A stretch of 64,000 bases of DNA. Origin: Brevibacterium sp. p3-SID960 (GTDB taxonomy: Bacteria; Actinomycetota; Actinomycetes; Actinomycetales; Brevibacteriaceae). The notes under the pieces were generated by a model that was not told where the DNA came from, made no database searches, and saw only the letters and a list, made by a program, of their open reading frames with translations. Below, piece by piece: positions 23,915-34,083 of this stretch; positions within the stretch are counted from its first letter, which is position 1; every line of letters starts with the position of its first letter. The stretch is taken from NCBI RefSeq assembly GCF_025144725.1, contig NZ_JALXKS010000006.1, forward strand, positions 35,815 to 99,814, read 5' to 3'. The translations under genes were made by a program, and so were the position numbers.

Positions 23915-26218
23915 ATGTCGGACAAGCACGTCAAGGAGACCGTCGAATTCGCAGCTGCGAACCCCGACGTCGAGCAGCCCTTTGCCGAGCTGGGGCTCAA
24001 GGCGAATGAGTACGCGGACATCCGCGAGATCCTCGGGCGCCGGCCGACCTCCGCGGAGCTGGCGATGTACTCGGTGATGTGGTCCGAGCACTGCTCGTAC
24101 AAGTCCTCGAAGGTCCACCTGCGCAAGTTCGGCGAGCACGTCACCGATGAGATGCGTGAGCATCTGCTCGTCGGCATGGGTGAGAACGCCGGCGTCGTCG
24201 ATATCGGCGAGGGCTGGGCGGTGACCTTCAAGGTTGAGTCCCACAACTCGCCCTCCTATGTCGAGCCCTACCAGGGCGCGGCCACCGGAGTCGGCGGCAT
24301 CGTGCGCGACATCATCTCGATGGGCGCCCGCCCAGTCGCCGTGCTCGACCAGCTGCGCTTCGGTGAGATCTCCCACCCCGATACCGCCCGCGTCGTCCAC
24401 GGCGTCGTCGCCGGCATCGGCGGCTACGGCAACTGCCTCGGCCTGCCCAACATCGGTGGTGAGACCTGGTTCGACCCCTCCTATCAGGGCAACCCGCTCG
24501 TCAACGCCCTGGCTGTGGGCGTCATGAAGCATGAGGACATCCGCCTGGCCAACGCCTCGGGCGTGGGCAACAAGGTCGTGCTCTTCGGCGCCCGCACCGG
24601 AGGCGACGGCATCGGAGGTGCCTCGATCCTCGCCTCGGAGTCGTTCGACGACACCAAGCCCTCGAAGCGCCCGGCCGTGCAGGTCGGCGACCCGTTCGCC
24701 GAGAAGGTCCTCATCGAATGCTGCCTCGAGCTGTTCGCCGCCGGTGTGGTCGAGGGCATCCAGGACCTGGGTGCCGCCGGCATCTCATGTGCAACCTCTG
24801 AGCTGGCCTCCAACGGTGAGGGCGGCATGCACGTCAAGCTCGACGATGTGCTGCTGCGGGATCCGTCGCTGACACCGGAGGAGATCCTCATGTCGGAGTC
24901 GCAGGAGCGGATGATGGCTGTGGTGACCCCGGAGAAGCTCGAGGAGTTCCTCGCGATCACCGGCAAGTGGGAGGTCGAGTCGTCTGTGCTCGGTGAGGTC
25001 ACCGACACCGGCCGGCTCGTCATCGAATGGCACGGCGATGTCATCGTCGATGTGCCCCCGCGCTCGGTCGCCCACGACGGGCCGGTCTATGACCGCCCCT
25101 ACACCGAACCGTCCTGGCAGGCCGAGACCCGCGCCAACACCGTCGAGGCCGCCGGCCTGGCGAAGCCGCAGTCCGATGAGGAGCTGCGCTCGACGCTGCT
25201 TGAGCTGCTCGGCTCGCCGAACCTGTGTTCGAAGGACTGGATCACCGGCCAGTTCGACCGCTACGTGCAGGGCAACACGGCGCTTGCCTACCCTGATGAC
25301 GCCGGTGTCATCCGCATCGACGAGGAATCCGGCCTGGGTGTGGCGATCGCCACCGACGCCAACGGCCGCTACTGCTACCTTGAGCCGTCCGAGGGCGCGA
25401 AGCTCGCCCTGGCCGAGGCGTACCGCAACGTCGCCGCCTCCGGCGCCCGGCCGATGGCGGTCAGCGACTGCCTTAACTTCGGCTCGCCGGAGGACCCGGA
25501 GATCATGTGGCAGTTCGCCGAGGCCATCGACGGCCTCGCCCACGCCTGCGAGGACCTCGCTGTGCCGGTCACCGGCGGCAACGTCTCTCTGTACAACCAG
25601 ACCGGACAGACCGCGATCTACCCGACCCCGGTCGTCGGTGTGCTCGGCGTCTTCGACGATGTCGACCGCCGCAGCCCCGCCGGCTGGCGGGATGCCGGCC
25701 AGACGATCTACCTGCTCGGTGAGACCGCAGCTGAGCTCGACGGCTCCGCGTGGGCCGACGTCGTCCACCACCACCTCGGCGGTGTGCCGCCGAAGTACCG
25801 GCCGGAAGCCGAGCGCGAACTGGCCGACATCCTCATCAACGCCTCCCGCGACGGCATGATCGACGCCGCCCACGACCTGTCCGAAGGGGGGCTGGCTCAG
25901 GCGCTGGCCGAGGCGGTGCTGCGGTTCGGCACCGGCGCGCGGGTGTGGCTTGATGAGGTGTGCGACCGCGACGGCATCGACCTGTTCACGGCTCTGTTCT
26001 CCGAGTCGACAGCGCGGGCGATCGTCGCGGTGCCGCGGTCCGAAGAGGTGCGGTTCACCGATATGTGCACCGCCCGGAAGTTCCCGTTCGCCCGCATCGG
26101 CGTGACCGACACCGGTGAGGACGGCAACGCCGCCCTCGAACTCGTCGACCACTTCACGATCCCCGTGACCGAGCTGCGCATGACCCACGAGGCGACTCTG
26201 CCGAAGCACTTCGGGTGA
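23915..26218 (+). CDS. purL: FGAM synthase large subunit (small-type PurL)
   Basis: PurL converts FGAR to FGAM with ammonia from PurQ. The 767-residue length and lack of a fused glutaminase mark the small, PurS/PurQ-dependent type. Landmarks: [16 protein letters not shown] near 54, [20 protein letters not shown] (ATP site near 101-120), [29 protein letters not shown], and the second half [17 protein letters not shown] with [19 protein letters not shown] [17 protein letters not shown] 23915 is preferred because it begins the conserved [14 protein letters not shown] lead and lies after the promoter; GAGG just upstream is a weak ribosome site. It is a single gene, distant from purSQ. Confidence 0.96.
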   Translation: MSDKHVKETVEFAAANPDVEQPFAELGLKANEYADIREILGRRPTSAELAMYSVMWSEHCSYKSSKVHLRKFGEHVTDEMREHLLVGMGENAGVVDIGEGWAVTFKVESHNSPSYVEPYQGAATGVGGIVRDIISMGARPVAVLDQLRFGEISHPDTARVVHGVVAGIGGYGNCLGLPNIGGETWFDPSYQGNPLVNALAVGVMKHEDIRLANASGVGNKVVLFGARTGGDGIGGASILASESFDDTKPSKRPAVQVGDPFAEKVLIECCLELFAAGVVEGIQDLGAAGISCATSELASNGEGGMHVKLDDVLLRDPSLTPEEILMSESQERMMAVVTPEKLEEFLAITGKWEVESSVLGEVTDTGRLVIEWHGDVIVDVPPRSVAHDGPVYDRPYTEPSWQAETRANTVEAAGLAKPQSDEELRSTLLELLGSPNLCSKDWITGQFDRYVQGNTALAYPDDAGVIRIDEESGLGVAIATDANGRYCYLEPSEGAKLALAEAYRNVAASGARPMAVSDCLNFGSPEDPEIMWQFAEAIDGLAHACEDLAVPVTGGNVSLYNQTGQTAIYPTPVVGVLGVFDDVDRRSPAGWRDAGQTIYLLGETAAELDGSAWADVVHHHLGGVPPKYRPEAERELADILINASRDGMIDAAHDLSEGGLAQALAEAVLRFGTGARVWLDEVCDRDGIDLFTALFSESTARAIVAVPRSEEVRFTDMCTARKFPFARIGVTDTGEDGNAALELVDHFTIPVTELRMTHEATLPKHFG

Positions 26219-26551
26219 GCGTGACGCCAGACTAGGATCATGCGCCGCTGGCAGAGGAGATCGGACTCGCCGTCGACTGGGATCTCTCAGCAGGCGCCGA
26301 CGGATTCACAGCAGTCGTCACCGACAGCGCCACCGGAGACGTCATTGCCGACCTGCCGGGTCTAGGGTCTGGACGCTGAGGACCTGTTGAGGAACAGCTC
26401 GCGTCGCCACGGGACTCAGCCACCCTTCTGGCAGCGGCTGCCCACCCGATTCCGCAATGAACGCCGCGGTGACACTCGACGGAAAGCCCCAGAGTCCGTG
26501 TCCGTACGCATATCTGCTGTGCGGGAACCGTGAAGCATCCCGGACCGGCCG
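26219..26551. other. Gap with a possible gene remnant
   Basis: No complete gene is seen in these 333 nt. On the plus strand about 26235-26380 reads a protein-like stretch without a start codon (LAEEIGLAVDWDLSAGADGF, TAVVTDSATGDVIADLPG) ending in TGA near 26380. It looks like the tail of a lost gene. No tRNA or hairpin terminator was recognised. Confidence 0.3.
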
Positions 26552-28366
26552 TCACCCCTGGCGGGAGCCGGACCTGTCGGAATACCGTCCGCTCTCGCGC
26601 GGCGGCAGGCGCTTCGACCCCGTCCGCGAGGACAGGGTGCCATCGGAGCGGCGGAACCACCGGCGCTGCGGTTCGTACGGGTCGATGACGTCGGGGGCGT
26701 CGCCCTCCGCCTCGGGCAGCACGACAGCGTCTTTCGAGTCGTACTCATCATCGCGCAGCCGACGGACGTACTCCTCCGGCGGTAGGACCTTCTTCCACTG
26801 CTTCGTGCGCATCGGCGGCAGCACACCGGCGTCTTCGCGCAGGGCCCGCAGCAGCAGGTACATCTCGAAGTAGCCGAAGATGAAGAACGGCAGACCGACC
26901 AGGATGATCGTCGACTGCAGCGCCTCGAGCCCCCCGGAACCGGAGAACACGAGGAGGGTCGCGGTCACCAGCCCGATCGCCAGCGCCCAGAAGATCCGCT
27001 GGCCGAGCGGGTTGTAGTCCTCATGTCCGTTCGTCATCGTGTCGGTCACGAGTGCGGCGGAGTCCATCGAGGTGACGAAGAAGACGACGACCACGAGGAT
27101 CGCGACGACGGAGACGGCGAAGGCCAGCGGGTAGTGCTCGAGGAAGGCGAACAGCGCACCTGGGATGTCGCCGTCGTCGACGACCCGTTTGACGAGTCCG
27201 CCGTCACCGGACTGCTGGCCGATGCCCTCGATGGCAAACGAGCCCCAGCCGAAGATCCCGAACCAGATGACCGAGAAGGTCGCCGGCACCGCGAGCACGC
27301 CGGTGACGAACTGTCGGATGGTGCGGCCGCGGGAGATGCGGGCGATGAAGATGCCGACGAACGGCGACCAGGTGATCGTCCAGGCCCAGTAGAACACCGT
27401 CCACGTCGACTGCCAGCCGGATTCGGCAATGGTGTCGTTCCAGAAGGCGAGTTCGGGCAGGGTGACGATGTAGGAGCCGAAGGACTCGATGGTGCCCTTG
27501 ATCATATACAGCGTCGGGCCGGTGACGAGGACGAAGAGCAGCAGGCCTACGGCGATGACGATGTTGGCGTTCGACAGCACCTTGATGCCCTTCTCCAGTC
27601 CCAGCGACACCGAGGTCAGGGCGATGAGGGTGACGACGCCGATGATGATGAGCTGCCAGCCGGCGTTCTCCGGCACTCCGAAGAGCTGGGAGAGTCCGCC
27701 GTTGATCTGCAGGGTGCCCAGACCGATCGAGACGGCCACACCGAAGACGGTGCCGACGATCGCGACGATGTCGATGGTCTTGCCGATCGGGCCGTGGATC
27801 TTCTCGCCGAGCATCGGCTGGAAGATCGAGGACACCCGAGCGGGCAGGTTGCGCTTGTGGATGAAGTAGGCGAAGCACAGGCTCGGCAGCGCGAAGATCG
27901 TCCACGTGTGGAACGTGAAGTGATACAGCGTGAAGTTCATCGCATCCCGGGCCGCCTCCGCAGTTCCGGCCTCGATGCCGAGGCCGGCGCGCGGCGGGCT
28001 GCCGAGGTGGCTGATCGGCTCGGCGACACCCCAGAACATGAGAATCGTGCCGATGCCGGCGGCGAACAGCATTGCGAACCATGCCCGGCCCGAATGCTCG
28101 GGCTCTTCATCGTCGCGGCCGAGCTTGACCCGCCCATAACGGGAGAAGGCGATGTAGATGAGGAAGATGAGGAACAGCGTCACGCCGAGGATGTAGAACC
28201 AGCCGAGCGTGTCGAGCAGCCACGTCGAGGCTGCGGACACCGCGGCATCGAGCTGCTCGGTGAAGACGATGGTGCCGAGCACGAACAGCAGGATGACGCC
28301 GGCCGAGGCGAAGAAGATCACCGGCGAAGTGCGCAGGTGCAGCATGTCGTGGAGTTTTCGCAGCAT
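26552..28366 (-). CDS. BCCT-family (betaine/choline/carnitine) transporter
   Basis: A 604-residue Na+- or H+-coupled transporter for quaternary-amine osmolytes, with about 12 helices. Family signatures include MFAAGIGTILMFWGVAEPIS near 90-110 (the conserved GxGxx / W-G-V-xEP block), the aromatic FYWAWTITWSPFVGIFIARI segment near 305-324, and TSMDSAALV. The C-terminal 90 residues are hydrophilic and basic-acidic mixed (RRLRDDEYDSKDAVVLPEAE to the Arg-rich end), as in osmoregulated members such as BetP, where the tail senses osmotic stress; that role here is inference. ATG 28366 is fixed by AAAGGAGA 9 nt upstream. Confidence 0.93.
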   Translation of the reverse strand: MLRKLHDMLHLRTSPVIFFASAGVILLFVLGTIVFTEQLDAAVSAASTWLLDTLGWFYILGVTLFLIFLIYIAFSRYGRVKLGRDDEEPEHSGRAWFAMLFAAGIGTILMFWGVAEPISHLGSPPRAGLGIEAGTAEAARDAMNFTLYHFTFHTWTIFALPSLCFAYFIHKRNLPARVSSIFQPMLGEKIHGPIGKTIDIVAIVGTVFGVAVSIGLGTLQINGGLSQLFGVPENAGWQLIIIGVVTLIALTSVSLGLEKGIKVLSNANIVIAVGLLLFVLVTGPTLYMIKGTIESFGSYIVTLPELAFWNDTIAESGWQSTWTVFYWAWTITWSPFVGIFIARISRGRTIRQFVTGVLAVPATFSVIWFGIFGWGSFAIEGIGQQSGDGGLVKRVVDDGDIPGALFAFLEHYPLAFAVSVVAILVVVVFFVTSMDSAALVTDTMTNGHEDYNPLGQRIFWALAIGLVTATLLVFSGSGGLEALQSTIILVGLPFFIFGYFEMYLLLRALREDAGVLPPMRTKQWKKVLPPEEYVRRLRDDEYDSKDAVVLPEAEGDAPDVIDPYEPQRRWFRRSDGTLSSRTGSKRLPPRESGRYSDRSGSRQG

Positions 28367-28450
28367 CGTTCGCAGTCTCCTTTCGGCACGAACCACGCAG
28401 CGATGACTTCTGGTTCCACGCGATCCGCAGCGGGATCAGTTTCTTCGACT

Positions 28451-30586
28451 CTAGCGGCTCACATCGCCGCTGCCCAGCACATCGAGCATCCATGCGTAGT
28501 CGAATGCGTCTTCCTTCCACGCGTCGTAGCGCCCGGACGCCCCGCCGTGACCGGCCGACATCTCCGTCTTCAGCAGCGCATCCGCACCGACCTCACGCAG
28601 CCGGGCAACCCATTTGGCCGGTTCGACGTAGAGCACCCGGGTGTCGTTGAGCGAGGTGATCGCGAGGATCTTCGGGTAGTCCTGTTCGGTGACGTTCTCG
28701 TACGGGGTGTAGGAGCGCATGTACTCATACACCTGCTGGTCGTGCAGCGGATCGCCCCATTCCTCCCATTCGATGACGGTCAGCGGCAGCTCGGGCATGA
28801 GGATCGAGGTGAGCGCGTCGACGAACGGCACGTGCGCACTGATCCCGGCGAACCGGTCCGGGGCCATGTTCGCCACCGCGCCCATGAGCAGCCCACCGGC
28901 CGACCCGCCGGTGGCCACCAGCCTCTCCGGGCTCGTCACCCCAATGCCGATGAGGTGGTCGGCTGCGGCGATGAAGTCGGTGAAGGTGTTGCGCTTGGCG
29001 GTCGTCTTGCCCTCGTCGTACCAGTGCCGGCCCATCTCTCCGCCGCCGCGTACATGCGCGATCGCGAAGACGACGCCGCGGTCGAGCAGCGAGAGCCGTT
29101 TGACGCTGAAACCGGGGTCCATGCTCAGCTCATAGGATCCGTAGCCGTAGAGCACCATCGGGGCCGGGCCGGCATCGCGGGCGCCGGTCTTCCACACGAG
29201 CGAGACCGGCACCTCGGTCCCGTCGGCGGCACGCGCCCACATGAGCTCCTGCTCGTAGGCGTCCAGGTCGACGCCGCCGAGCACCGGCTGGCGTTTGAGC
29301 ACGGTCCGCTGCCCGGTGTCCATGTCGTAGGCGAACACGGTCCCCGGCGTCACCATCGACGTGTAGGTCAGCCGCAGCCGCGGCTGCTCGAACTCCGGGT
29401 TCGCGCCGGTACCGAGTGTGCCGACGGGTTCGTCGACGGCGATCTCCGCAAGCGGCCCGTAGGGCTCCGCTTCCGAGGCGGTGATCGCCACGGTGCCCAC
29501 ACGGGCGAATCCGCCGCGCCGGTAGGAGATGACGAGGTGGCCTGCGAACGCGTCGACGTCTTCGATCCGACAGCCGGTCATGTCACCGTCGAGCACCGGC
29601 CGGCCGGCACCTGCCGGGTCTGCGGCGGGCACGTCGACGATGTCGAAGTCGGCGCGGTCGCGATTGTGGGTGATGATGAACCGGTCCTCACCGGCGACGA
29701 TCGCGTGCTCGACGCTGTACTCGACGCCCTGCTGACGCTCCCACACCGCCGCCGGTTCAGCGGTCGGCTCATCGGCTGGCAGCACCCACCAGCCCTCGGT
29801 CGTCTTCGACCCGGTGACGATGCACACGTACTTCTGCGAACGGGTGAGCCCGACACCCACGAAGAACCGCTCGTCGGGTTCGTGGAACACCTGTGCGTCG
29901 GCCTCTGCCCCGGTCCCGAGGCGGTGCCGCCACACCGTGTCGGGTCGCCAGGCGTCGTCGCAGGTGGTGTAGAAGACGTATTCGCCGGTGCCGTCGAAGG
30001 TCGCCCCGGCGAAGGTGTTCTCGATGGGCTCGGGCAGATCCTGGCCCGTGGCCAGGTCGCGGATGCGCAGCGTATAGCGCTCATCGCCGGTCAGGTCGGC
30101 CGCCCACGCGAGCTTCGTGCCGTCAGGGGAGATGCTGAAGGAACCGAGGGAGAAGAACTCACTGCCGGCAGCCTCAGCGTTGGAGTCGAAGATGACCTCC
30201 TCTCCTGCCAGCTGCTGGCCGCCGGCCACCTCGGGCGGGGTCCAGTCATCCGGGCCGCTGATCGGGGCGCGGCAGGAGATGCCGTAGTCCTTGCCCTCCT
30301 CGGTGCGGGTGAAGTACCACCAGCTGCCGCGCCGGACCGGCACGGACATATCGGTTTCCTTCGTCCGCGTGCGGATCTCGGTGAAGATCGTCTCGCGCAA
30401 ACCCTCCAGGTGTGCTGTGCGTGCGGCGGTGTAGGCGTTCTCGGCCTCCAGGTGGGCGGTCACCTGCGGGGAGTCCTTGTCCCGCATCCATTCGTAGTCG
30501 TCGGTGAAGGTATGGCCGTGGTGGGTGCGTTCGGTGGGGATGCGCTGGGCGATCGGCGCCTGTGCGTCACGTGGTGCAGTCGTCAT
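28451..30586 (-). CDS. S9 family peptidase, oligopeptidase B type
   Basis: A 711-residue serine peptidase of the prolyl oligopeptidase family, cutting after Arg/Lys in short peptides in the cytosol if it is a true oligopeptidase B. The N-terminal beta-propeller (about 1-430) begins HGHTFTDDYEWMRDKDSPQV, the classic entry motif. The catalytic Ser lies in VATGGSAGGLLMGAV, Asp in ITSLNDTRVLYVEPAKW and His in MSAGHGGASGRYDAW. No signal peptide is present. The ATG at 30586 overlaps the TGA of the small membrane protein gene upstream (ATGA), so the two are coupled. Confidence 0.93.
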   Translation of the reverse strand: MTTAPRDAQAPIAQRIPTERTHHGHTFTDDYEWMRDKDSPQVTAHLEAENAYTAARTAHLEGLRETIFTEIRTRTKETDMSVPVRRGSWWYFTRTEEGKDYGISCRAPISGPDDWTPPEVAGGQQLAGEEVIFDSNAEAAGSEFFSLGSFSISPDGTKLAWAADLTGDERYTLRIRDLATGQDLPEPIENTFAGATFDGTGEYVFYTTCDDAWRPDTVWRHRLGTGAEADAQVFHEPDERFFVGVGLTRSQKYVCIVTGSKTTEGWWVLPADEPTAEPAAVWERQQGVEYSVEHAIVAGEDRFIITHNRDRADFDIVDVPAADPAGAGRPVLDGDMTGCRIEDVDAFAGHLVISYRRGGFARVGTVAITASEAEPYGPLAEIAVDEPVGTLGTGANPEFEQPRLRLTYTSMVTPGTVFAYDMDTGQRTVLKRQPVLGGVDLDAYEQELMWARAADGTEVPVSLVWKTGARDAGPAPMVLYGYGSYELSMDPGFSVKRLSLLDRGVVFAIAHVRGGGEMGRHWYDEGKTTAKRNTFTDFIAAADHLIGIGVTSPERLVATGGSAGGLLMGAVANMAPDRFAGISAHVPFVDALTSILMPELPLTVIEWEEWGDPLHDQQVYEYMRSYTPYENVTEQDYPKILAITSLNDTRVLYVEPAKWVARLREVGADALLKTEMSAGHGGASGRYDAWKEDAFDYAWMLDVLGSGDVSR

Positions 30587-30936
30587 ACCCTCAAGCCTAC
30601 GGCCTGCCGCGCAATCAGCGTCCTCACCTGGAGCATCGAGACACTCCAGAGGCCGACCCCGGCCAGCACGACCGCCAGATCCCATCGCAGGAAGGCGGCC
30701 ACAGCCGTCGCGGCAGCCAGGCCGATGCTCACGATGATCGACACCGTCGACGGAGCACCTGCGCTGCCGTCGTCCCATGCCGCGCGTTCTGCGAACGTTG
30801 CGGCGAACACGATGAGCGGCAGCAGCGCCAGCCCGGCTGCGACGAACCACAGCTGTGAGCCGAAGCTGGGCGGCACTACGATGAGCGCTGGGCTGATGAC
30901 ACCGATGAGCGCCCACCAGCGGATCCTCGACCTCAC
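30583..30936 (-). CDS. Small four-helix membrane protein
   Basis: A 117-residue protein with about four hydrophobic segments: WWALIGVISPALIVVPPSF, LWFVAAGLALLPLIVFAATF, VSIIVSIGLAAATAVAAFL and WDLAVVLAGVGLWSVSML. It begins MRSRIRWW and ends with a short basic tail. I cannot name a family. It overlaps the oligopeptidase B start by ATGA and so is cotranscribed with it; the functional link is unclear. Confidence 0.65.
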   Translation of the reverse strand: MRSRIRWWALIGVISPALIVVPPSFGSQLWFVAAGLALLPLIVFAATFAERAAWDDGSAGAPSTVSIIVSIGLAAATAVAAFLRWDLAVVLAGVGLWSVSMLQVRTLIARQAVGLRV

Positions 30937-30980
30937 GTTACATTCCCCCTGTCTCCCGTCGCTGCGGGATGTGCGCTCTC

Positions 30981-31661
30981 TCAGGCGGCGGCCGTGATGC
31001 GAACGTCGCGCAGTGCGCTCTCGACCGAGGCGCCATCATGCTGCCGTGCTCCTGCCGCAGCGGTCTGCGCCGTGTCCCCGGTCAGCGCTGCCGCCAGACC
31101 GCCCAAACCGATGGCCCTGAGCCCTTTGGCGATGACTGCCTTGTTCTTCAGGATGGCATTCTTGATGACGCTCGCGCCTCCGCCGGACACACAGCCCGCC
31201 ACCGCGCTGGCGATGCCGGCAGCGACGACATCGGGTGAGGAGTCGGTCGAGATCGCCCGCAGCGAGGTGTACGCAGGTGCCAGACAGGCAACGGCGCGGG
31301 CGGCGAGGATGACGAGGGGAACCGCCTGGGTCGACGCATCGTCGCTGCCAGCGCGGGGACTCACACGCTCCGTCAGATACCGGTGCAGGTCCTCGGGATC
31401 AGCGGACTGCACCACCTCATCCGGCGCAGACTCCAGAGCGTCGATGAGCGCCTGTTCGTCTGCGGCGCTGAGCTCGGCGAGCGCGTCGAAGTCCTCGATG
31501 CTGGCGAAGTCTGCGGCTGGTTCGGCCTCCGCAGAGCTCTGCTGCTGTCCTGCTGGGCGGGTCTGTCCTGCTGGGTGGGTCTGGGCGGCGGCCGGAACTC
31601 CCATTCCGACGATGAGTGAGCCGGCTGCGACAATTCCCGGAACAATCTGGAGCGGCTTCAT
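30981..31661 (-). CDS. Secreted protein of unknown function
   Basis: A 226-residue product with a typical Sec signal peptide (MKPLQIVPGIVAAGSLIVGM then GVPAAAQ, cleavage expected after AAA). The mature part starts with a Q/T/P-rich stretch, an acidic helical region (DFDALAELSAADEQALIDAL), and then a hydrophobic half, AVPLVILAARAVACLAPAY and SSPDVVAAGIASAVAGCVSG (two Cys), followed by basic IKNAILKNKAVIAKGLRAI and GLGGLAAALTGD. The last segments look amphipathic. AAAGGA lies 11 nt before ATG 31661. A secreted membrane-active peptide precursor or a cell-envelope protein are both possible; nothing decides. Confidence 0.6.
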   Translation of the reverse strand: MKPLQIVPGIVAAGSLIVGMGVPAAAQTHPAGQTRPAGQQQSSAEAEPAADFASIEDFDALAELSAADEQALIDALESAPDEVVQSADPEDLHRYLTERVSPRAGSDDASTQAVPLVILAARAVACLAPAYTSLRAISTDSSPDVVAAGIASAVAGCVSGGGASVIKNAILKNKAVIAKGLRAIGLGGLAAALTGDTAQTAAAGARQHDGASVESALRDVRITAAA

Positions 31662-31884
31662 CACGACAATCATCCTTTCCGTTATCGAAATGTGCCCCTC
31701 ACGCTAGTGAGGCCGCTCTGAGGCCGTCTACTGCCCTTTCGTTGTACCGGTCTCCCAGCAGTACCGCGTTCGTGATAGCCGCTGACCACCTCACCGGCGG
31801 CGCCTCATTCAACACCGGCTGAGACCGCCCAGGAATCACAGGTGCCGTTATCGCCGTGCACCCGGTCTCGCTGTGCCCCACTGC

Positions 31885-31890
31885 TACTCT
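31885..31890 (+). promoter_or_regulatory. -10 box of the MMPL gene (leaderless)
   Basis: TACTCT ends 6 nt before ATG 31897. No ribosome site fits the ATG. Confidence 0.4.
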
Positions 31891-31896
31891 GAACAC

Positions 31897-34083
31897 ATGA
31901 ATAGCCAGCCGCGCCTGCTGACGGCCTCCCGCCCCCAGGAGCAGAAGACGCGCGGCCGCAGCTGGGTATGGCTGCTCGTGCTCGCCCTCATCGGCGGCTG
32001 GCTGGCGCTCTCAGGTCTCGGCGGGCCGTTCTTCGGCAAGATCTCCGATGTCGCCACCAACGACCAGTCGACGTTCCTGCCCGCCTCGGCGGAGTCGACT
32101 CAGGTGACCGACCGGCTCGGCGAGTTCCGGACCGGGGAGGGCGCTCCGGCGATCATCATCGCCACCCGCGACGGCGGGCTCGAAGCCGATGACCAGTCCT
32201 GGGCTGAGGACTTCGCCGCCGATGCCGAATCGGCTGCCGTCGATGACATCTCCCCGCCGATTCCCTCCGATGACGGCGAAGCCCTCCAGCTCATCGTCCC
32301 GGTCTCCGAGGACGACACCGAGGCGGGAGTCGAGGAGCTGCGTCAGCTCGCCTCCGCCACCGCCCCCGATGGCCTCGAGGTCTTCGTCACCGGCCCGGCC
32401 GGGTTCTCTGCGGATCTGTCCGAGGCGTTCTCCGGCATCGACGGGATGCTGCTCATCGTCACCTTCGCTGCGGTGTTCGTCATCCTCATCATCGTCTACC
32501 GCTCCCCCATCATCCCCGTCTTCGTGCTGCTGACGGCGATGGCGGCGCTGGCTTCGTCGATCGTCGTCGTCTACCTGCTCGCCGACGCCGGGGTCATCAC
32601 CGTCAACGGGCAGGTGCAGGGCATCCTCTTCATCCTCGTCGTCGGTGCGACAACGGACTACTGTCTGCTCTTCGTCGCCCGCTTCCGCGATGAGCTCACG
32701 GCCGCCGCCGAGGCGCCGGGCGCGGAGCGCAGGCGCACCGTGTGGCGTGCGTGGAAGGGCACGGTCGAGCCGATCCTCGCATCCGGCGGAACGGTCATCG
32801 CCGGCCTGCTGTGCCTGCTCGTCTCCGACCTCGCCTCCACGCAGGCGCTCGGCCCGGTCGCGGCGATCGGCATCGCGATGGGCCTGGCTGCTGCGCTGAC
32901 GTTCCTGCCGGCGCTGCTGTTCGCCGTCGGTCCGGTGGTGTTCTGGCCGTTCATCCCCGGCCGCGGGAAGCGCCGCCGCACCAAGGAGAACCACGGCCTG
33001 TGGTCGCGCATCGCCGCCGTGGTCACCGCACGCCCGCGCATCACGTGGGTCACCGTCACCCTGCTGCTGGCTGTGCCGCTGCTGGGCATCACCCAGCTCA
33101 AGGCCGATGGCGTGCCGCAGAGCGAGTTCGTGCTCGGCGCCTCGGAGGCCCGCGACGGCCAGGATGCCCTCGGTCAGCACTTCCCGTCCGGTTCCGGCAG
33201 CCCCGCCTATGTGCTGCTGGACGAAGACGATGTCGATGATGCCGTCGACGCCCTCGACCCGATCTCCGGGATCGACGCCCTCGACCTGTCCGCTGACTCG
33301 CCCACCGGGCTCATTCCACTCAGCGACGCCGCTGGCGACGCCGGCCCGCAGGGCGGTCCGCCCGGTGAGCCGATCGTCTCCGATGGCGATGTGCTCATCA
33401 ACGCGACGCTGGCCGATCCGCCGGACTCCCAGCAGGCTGAGGACACCGTCGTCGCGATGCGCCAGGCGCTGGCCGATGCCCGTCTGCTCACGGCTGTCGG
33501 CGGTGAGCCGGCGGTCGCCCTCGACTCGAATGAGGCGGCCAAGCACGACCGGGCGCTGGCGATGCCGCTCATCCTCATCGTCGTCACGATCGTGCTCGTG
33601 CTGCTGCTGCGCTCACTGCTGGCCCCGCTGCTGCTGATGTTCACCACGGTGCTGAGTTTCGGCACCGCGATGGGCGTCTCCGCGCTCGTGTTCAACCATG
33701 TCCTCGACTTCCCGGGCGCGGATCCGACGGTGCCGCTGTTCGCGTTCGTGTTCCTCGTCGCCCTTGGCATCGACTACAACATCTTCCTCATGTCGCGGGT
33801 CCGTGAGGAGTCGATGGCTGCCCGTGACACGCGCACCGGGGTGGTGCGCGGACTCGTCACCACCGGCGGGGTCATCACCTCAGCGGGCATCGTGCTCGCG
33901 GCGACGTTCGCAGCCCTTGCGGTGCTGCCGATCATGTTCCTTGTCCAGCTGGCGTTCATCGTCGCCTTCGGTGTGCTGCTCGATGCGATCGTCGTGCGCT
34001 CACTGCTCGTCCCCGGCCTGTTCTACGATCTGGGCCGGGCGACGTGGTGGCCGTGGATGCGCACGTTCACCCGGCGGTCCTGA
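31897..34083 (+). CDS. MMPL-family (RND-type) transporter
   Basis: A 728-residue membrane protein with two repeats, each a helix, an extracytoplasmic domain and about five helices. Signatures: VVGATTDYCLLFVARFRDEL and LVALGIDYNIFLMSRVREES, the paired GxxxDY motifs in the fourth helix of each half that carry the proton-relay Asp-Tyr in MmpL-type pumps. It starts at ATG 31897 after the cytosolic head NSQPRLLTASRPQEQKTRGR. Substrates of the family range from lipids to drugs; none can be assigned. No partner gene is adjacent: the next gene overlaps it by one base but is a DNA repair-like protein. Confidence 0.9.
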   Translation: MNSQPRLLTASRPQEQKTRGRSWVWLLVLALIGGWLALSGLGGPFFGKISDVATNDQSTFLPASAESTQVTDRLGEFRTGEGAPAIIIATRDGGLEADDQSWAEDFAADAESAAVDDISPPIPSDDGEALQLIVPVSEDDTEAGVEELRQLASATAPDGLEVFVTGPAGFSADLSEAFSGIDGMLLIVTFAAVFVILIIVYRSPIIPVFVLLTAMAALASSIVVVYLLADAGVITVNGQVQGILFILVVGATTDYCLLFVARFRDELTAAAEAPGAERRRTVWRAWKGTVEPILASGGTVIAGLLCLLVSDLASTQALGPVAAIGIAMGLAAALTFLPALLFAVGPVVFWPFIPGRGKRRRTKENHGLWSRIAAVVTARPRITWVTVTLLLAVPLLGITQLKADGVPQSEFVLGASEARDGQDALGQHFPSGSGSPAYVLLDEDDVDDAVDALDPISGIDALDLSADSPTGLIPLSDAAGDAGPQGGPPGEPIVSDGDVLINATLADPPDSQQAEDTVVAMRQALADARLLTAVGGEPAVALDSNEAAKHDRALAMPLILIVVTIVLVLLLRSLLAPLLLMFTTVLSFGTAMGVSALVFNHVLDFPGADPTVPLFAFVFLVALGIDYNIFLMSRVREESMAARDTRTGVVRGLVTTGGVITSAGIVLAATFAALAVLPIMFLVQLAFIVAFGVLLDAIVVRSLLVPGLFYDLGRATWWPWMRTFTRRS

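Noticed and set aside
27023..30997. A 1324-codon open frame on the plus strand
   Set aside because: It lies antisense to the BCCT transporter and oligopeptidase B genes. Its product is a D/G/R-rich low-complexity string, the usual shadow of GC-rich codon third positions.
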